40,813 bases of DNA from the NCBI GenBank assembly GCA_039820405.1, contig JBCBQC010000054.1:1-40813 (forward strand), written 5' to 3'. This document shows positions 39,501-40,813 of the stretch, in pieces; positions within the stretch are counted from its first letter, which is position 1; the number at the start of each line of letters is the position of its first letter. The position numbers were made by a program, and so were the translations under genes. Below the pieces are notes generated by a model that saw only the letters and a program-made list of their open reading frames with translations, did no database searches and was not told the DNA's origin. The stretch comes from CALLVY01 sp937899855 (GTDB taxonomy: Bacteria > Bacteroidota > Bacteroidia > Chitinophagales > Saprospiraceae).

Positions 39501-40813
39501 TACTCCAGCCTCAATGCCCAGGAAAACCACAGTGGTCATCTGGCGGCCCAGCGTTGGAAGAGCCGAGCGGATGTGGGGACGGCCGACTACAGCGGCAGCT
39601 TTGCCTACGCCTACACCTACAATCACCGCAACGAATTGCTGACCGCCCGTTTTGGTCGGGTATTGGCGACCAGTAGCAATGGCTATACGGGGGCTTACAG
39701 CCCTCTGGCGGATTACTTTGTCAATATTGGCGGCTACGATCTGAACGGTAACTTTAAGCAGTCCTTGGTCCGCCGGGGCCCGGCCAATGGGCGGTTGGAC
39801 AAACTCCGCTACCGTTACGATAAGACGGGGGGTAAAAACCGCCTAACGCACATCGACGATGCTTGGGCCGATTTCCCGGGCGTCGACGATCTGATTGACC
39901 AGGCTCCCAACAACTACACCTACGATGCGCGGGGTCAATTGACCGAAGATATTCAGGAGGATTTGCGCATCGAATACGACGTATATGGTAGGGTGAAAAA
40001 AGTATACGAGCGCAGTACAAATGACTTAAAAGTCACGTATCTTTACGATGCTACCGGTCAACGGATCGGTAAGGAAGTGGCGACGGCTAATCCGGGAGAA
40101 GTGTTGGCGACCTATTACGCACGTGCTGCGGGAGGCCAGCTACAGGCCATTTATGAGGTCTTGGTGAGCAGTAGTCCGGGTGGGCAGGGCTCCGGTGGGA
40201 GTGGGAATGGCAGTGGCTTAGGACTCAAAGAGCTTCCCATTTACGGTGGGGGGCGCTTGGGGATAGCGCGTTACAGCGGTACGGTATTTGGCTACGAGTA
40301 CGAGTTGAGCGACCACCTTGGGAACGTCCGGGCGGTGATTACGCGAAACATTCGGGAGCTCAAGCAGGTGCTGGTGTATCGGGATTATTATCCCTTTGGT
40401 TGGGAGTTGCCGGAGCGGACGTACACGCTGGGGGATGGGTATCGGTATGGGTACCAGGGGGCTTATGCGGAAAAAGATGAGGAGACGGGGTGGTCTGCGT
40501 TTGAGTTGCGGAGCTATGATGGTCGGGTGGGGCGTTGGATGAGTATTGACCCGATGGAGGAGTTTTGGAGTCCTTATGTGGGGATGGGGAACCGGCCGCA
40601 TATGGTGACGGATCCGACGGGGGGGCATACGGATACTTGGTATGTGAATAATGCAAATCCTCAAGAGCGGGTATGGGTAAATGATGGTCTTGAGGGTACG
40701 ATCTACGTAAATTCAACTGACTTTGAGACTGCAGTATATTTTGCTTCCATAGCTCAGGGGGGAGATTACCCGTTTGTTGACTTTAGCAGCCTTGATGCTG
40801 ATATGACTAATAC
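36522..40813 (+). CDS. RHS repeat protein, 3' truncated by window end
   Basis: An open frame of 1,430 codons with no stop runs from the ATG at 36522 off the end of the window. It has a signal peptide (RLFSILALLLFSSSRLASA), an N-terminal region of unclear type, a DUF6443-like lead-in (SYFDDLGRSVQTQDKDYLHRK, ~residue 367), then many YD-type repeats (YSYDEEGRLDWVA, YQYDLLGNITEVAYEAG, YTYDARGQLTEDI, RIEYDVYGRVKKVYE). A Gly/Ser-rich linker (~40171-40221) leads into the RHS core: YELSDHLGNVRAVI, YYPFGWELPER, ELRSYDGRVGRWMSIDP and DPTGG (~40611-40625). The residues after that (from 40626) are AT-richer and match nothing I know: a possible polymorphic-toxin tip. Such proteins form cocoon-like shells around a C-terminal effector. 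Confidence 0.93.
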   Translation, partial: MKTGNFVRLFSILALLLFSSSRLASAPTTDPTYQQVPLTWGTGYLANETILAGQASHLEFSYLGTAASFGYWLATTPTPDVPEYSVSIANNGDLTLRAGENIIGVLPAAVQVGDIIALDRTESGHLHLLVNEVLLFSPQTFALNLPLYPFLNYSVASQKDQLALFVADLAFYSADWDLVNTITSGKHYVAAQVLERGQDGFVEYPYAGESRVDLGFYRGKNPLPSNALARALYKHADNRLTFFINGNAVSYNDIFLKSGDDIRIERRGANITFYAASLKLTYQFDANWDFHPSIKKAGGIDETKLRLSFERAGGGCPDYFLYTTPLYTRDQSAYYPTADVDDGRNYTYVKLYNGQGENTCHVTQESRSYFDDLGRSVQTQDKDYLHRKVWASESRYDAENRLVLQSLAAPTGKEFIQYHPDFIQDEQGNPYGDNNFTGPSKLNNPDPVGPQVNTLGWWYSTNNVEAPWQAITDYPYARTEYSSLTGAARRSAGAGDAFRMGNGHEVVSYQMEAHQEMDYLFRGRQPMCLLSGSGYDVGGRISSQCTGSTDSRYVKQVSVDPDGKTAVAFMDSDGREVARALSGKVDGLNLYQQALSIGIPAQSYRDIHVTDEGSSIQLLGTGLLIYRIVDLSTDLQIYPSLPAQNGNASSQSLPPGFYRIINNANAVAMTLNYQLNYHNFSLNIYNTKGQMIATVAPNDVRHTTNPSVSHYAYSLYRYNSAGELLWEETPDAGRTEYHYRRDGQLRFSQNAIQLAAGRFSYTKYDALARAIESGECSSLPASLSDPLLIADASYPSSATSQSTHTVYDRPVTGSDRTQRFVRGRLSHTYNADSKIWYSYDEEGRLDWVAHRIEGNGTKYTDYQYDLLGNITEVAYEAGGGADEFHHYYGYDGNGQLTSVATKHNTQVSIPADLQAQYHYTISGALDRLDLADGLEQQQFAYTLQGQLKAINPRDISEPSTSLGGNHTFSLALDYYTGDYEAANGTTAGRTENLYSSLNAQENHSGHLAAQRWKSRADVGTADYSGSFAYAYTYNHRNELLTARFGRVLATSSNGYTGAYSPLADYFVNIGGYDLNGNFKQSLVRRGPANGRLDKLRYRYDKTGGKNRLTHIDDAWADFPGVDDLIDQAPNNYTYDARGQLTEDIQEDLRIEYDVYGRVKKVYERSTNDLKVTYLYDATGQRIGKEVATANPGEVLATYYARAAGGQLQAIYEVLVSSSPGGQGSGGSGNGSGLGLKELPIYGGGRLGIARYSGTVFGYEYELSDHLGNVRAVITRNIRELKQVLVYRDYYPFGWELPERTYTLGDGYRYGYQGAYAEKDEETGWSAFELRSYDGRVGRWMSIDPMEEFWSPYVGMGNRPHMVTDPTGGHTDTWYVNNANPQERVWVNDGLEGTIYVNSTDFETAVYFASIAQGGDYPFVDFSSLDADMTN

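Noticed and set aside
1..40813. CRISPR array, rRNA operon or complete insertion sequence
   Set aside because: No regularly spaced direct repeats, no rRNA sequence and no transposase or integrase gene were found in the window.

Overview
The window looks like chromosomal DNA of a GC-rich member of the Bacteroidota, most likely a Saprospiria/Lewinella-type bacterium. The evidence is a protein with a PKD domain and a C-terminal gliding/type-B type IX secretion sorting domain, a carboxypeptidase-regulatory-domain exported protein, Bacteroidota-style YD-repeat/RHS genes, a DUF6913-like gene overlapping dapA, the near absence of Shine-Dalgarno sequences, and a few TAnnTTTG-type -7 promoter boxes. 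The assignment is inferred from protein reading only; no search was run.

Layout. 1-682: decayed Fic-domain gene (frameshift plus in-frame stop). 752-876: tRNA-Asp(GTC) on the minus strand with a good intrinsic terminator. 1265-3746: accA, a DUF6913-like gene and dapA. 3947-5179: exported protein with a carboxypeptidase-D-like regulatory domain. 5190-15080: an island of surface or small-molecule tailoring enzymes: GT4 glycosyltransferase, sulfotransferase, two B12-binding-type radical SAM proteins, a methyltransferase, a DUF2459/TIGR02117 protein, an SGNH hydrolase and a NodU/CmcH-type carbamoyltransferase followed by DUF5989 and SxtJ small membrane proteins. 15114-16070: glycerophosphodiester phosphodiesterase lipoprotein.

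16103-27230 is the centrepiece: a compact type IV filament / type II secretion-like locus. It encodes PilO-like, PilP-like and fused PilM/PilN (GspL-like) inner-membrane assembly proteins, a lipoprotein with fibronectin-like repeats, a secretin with three apparent STN/N0-type modules, a GspE/PilB ATPase, a minimal A24 prepilin peptidase, three (pseudo)pilins (G-, I- and J-like), a GspK/PilX-like protein with a bactofilin-like beta-rich region, and a GspF/PilC platform protein. No PilT-type retraction ATPase is present, so a pseudopilus (secretion) or non-retractile filament is more likely than twitching pili. The genes form three blocks: plus (16103-18105), minus (18086-23742) and plus (23963-27230), the last two being divergent.

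27231-27692 holds no gene but contains a cluster of short perfect palindromes. 27693-29873 carries a MORN/YwqK-type exported protein and the type-B T9SS substrate, whose 5' flank contains an 88-bp MITE-like element with TA flanks. 30431-40813 is an RHS/YD-repeat locus: a very large first gene broken by one in-frame TAA, a small exported protein, and a second RHS gene that runs off the window shortly after its core domain, exactly where a variable toxin-like tip would begin. Codon usage changes sharply in the conserved core of that gene.
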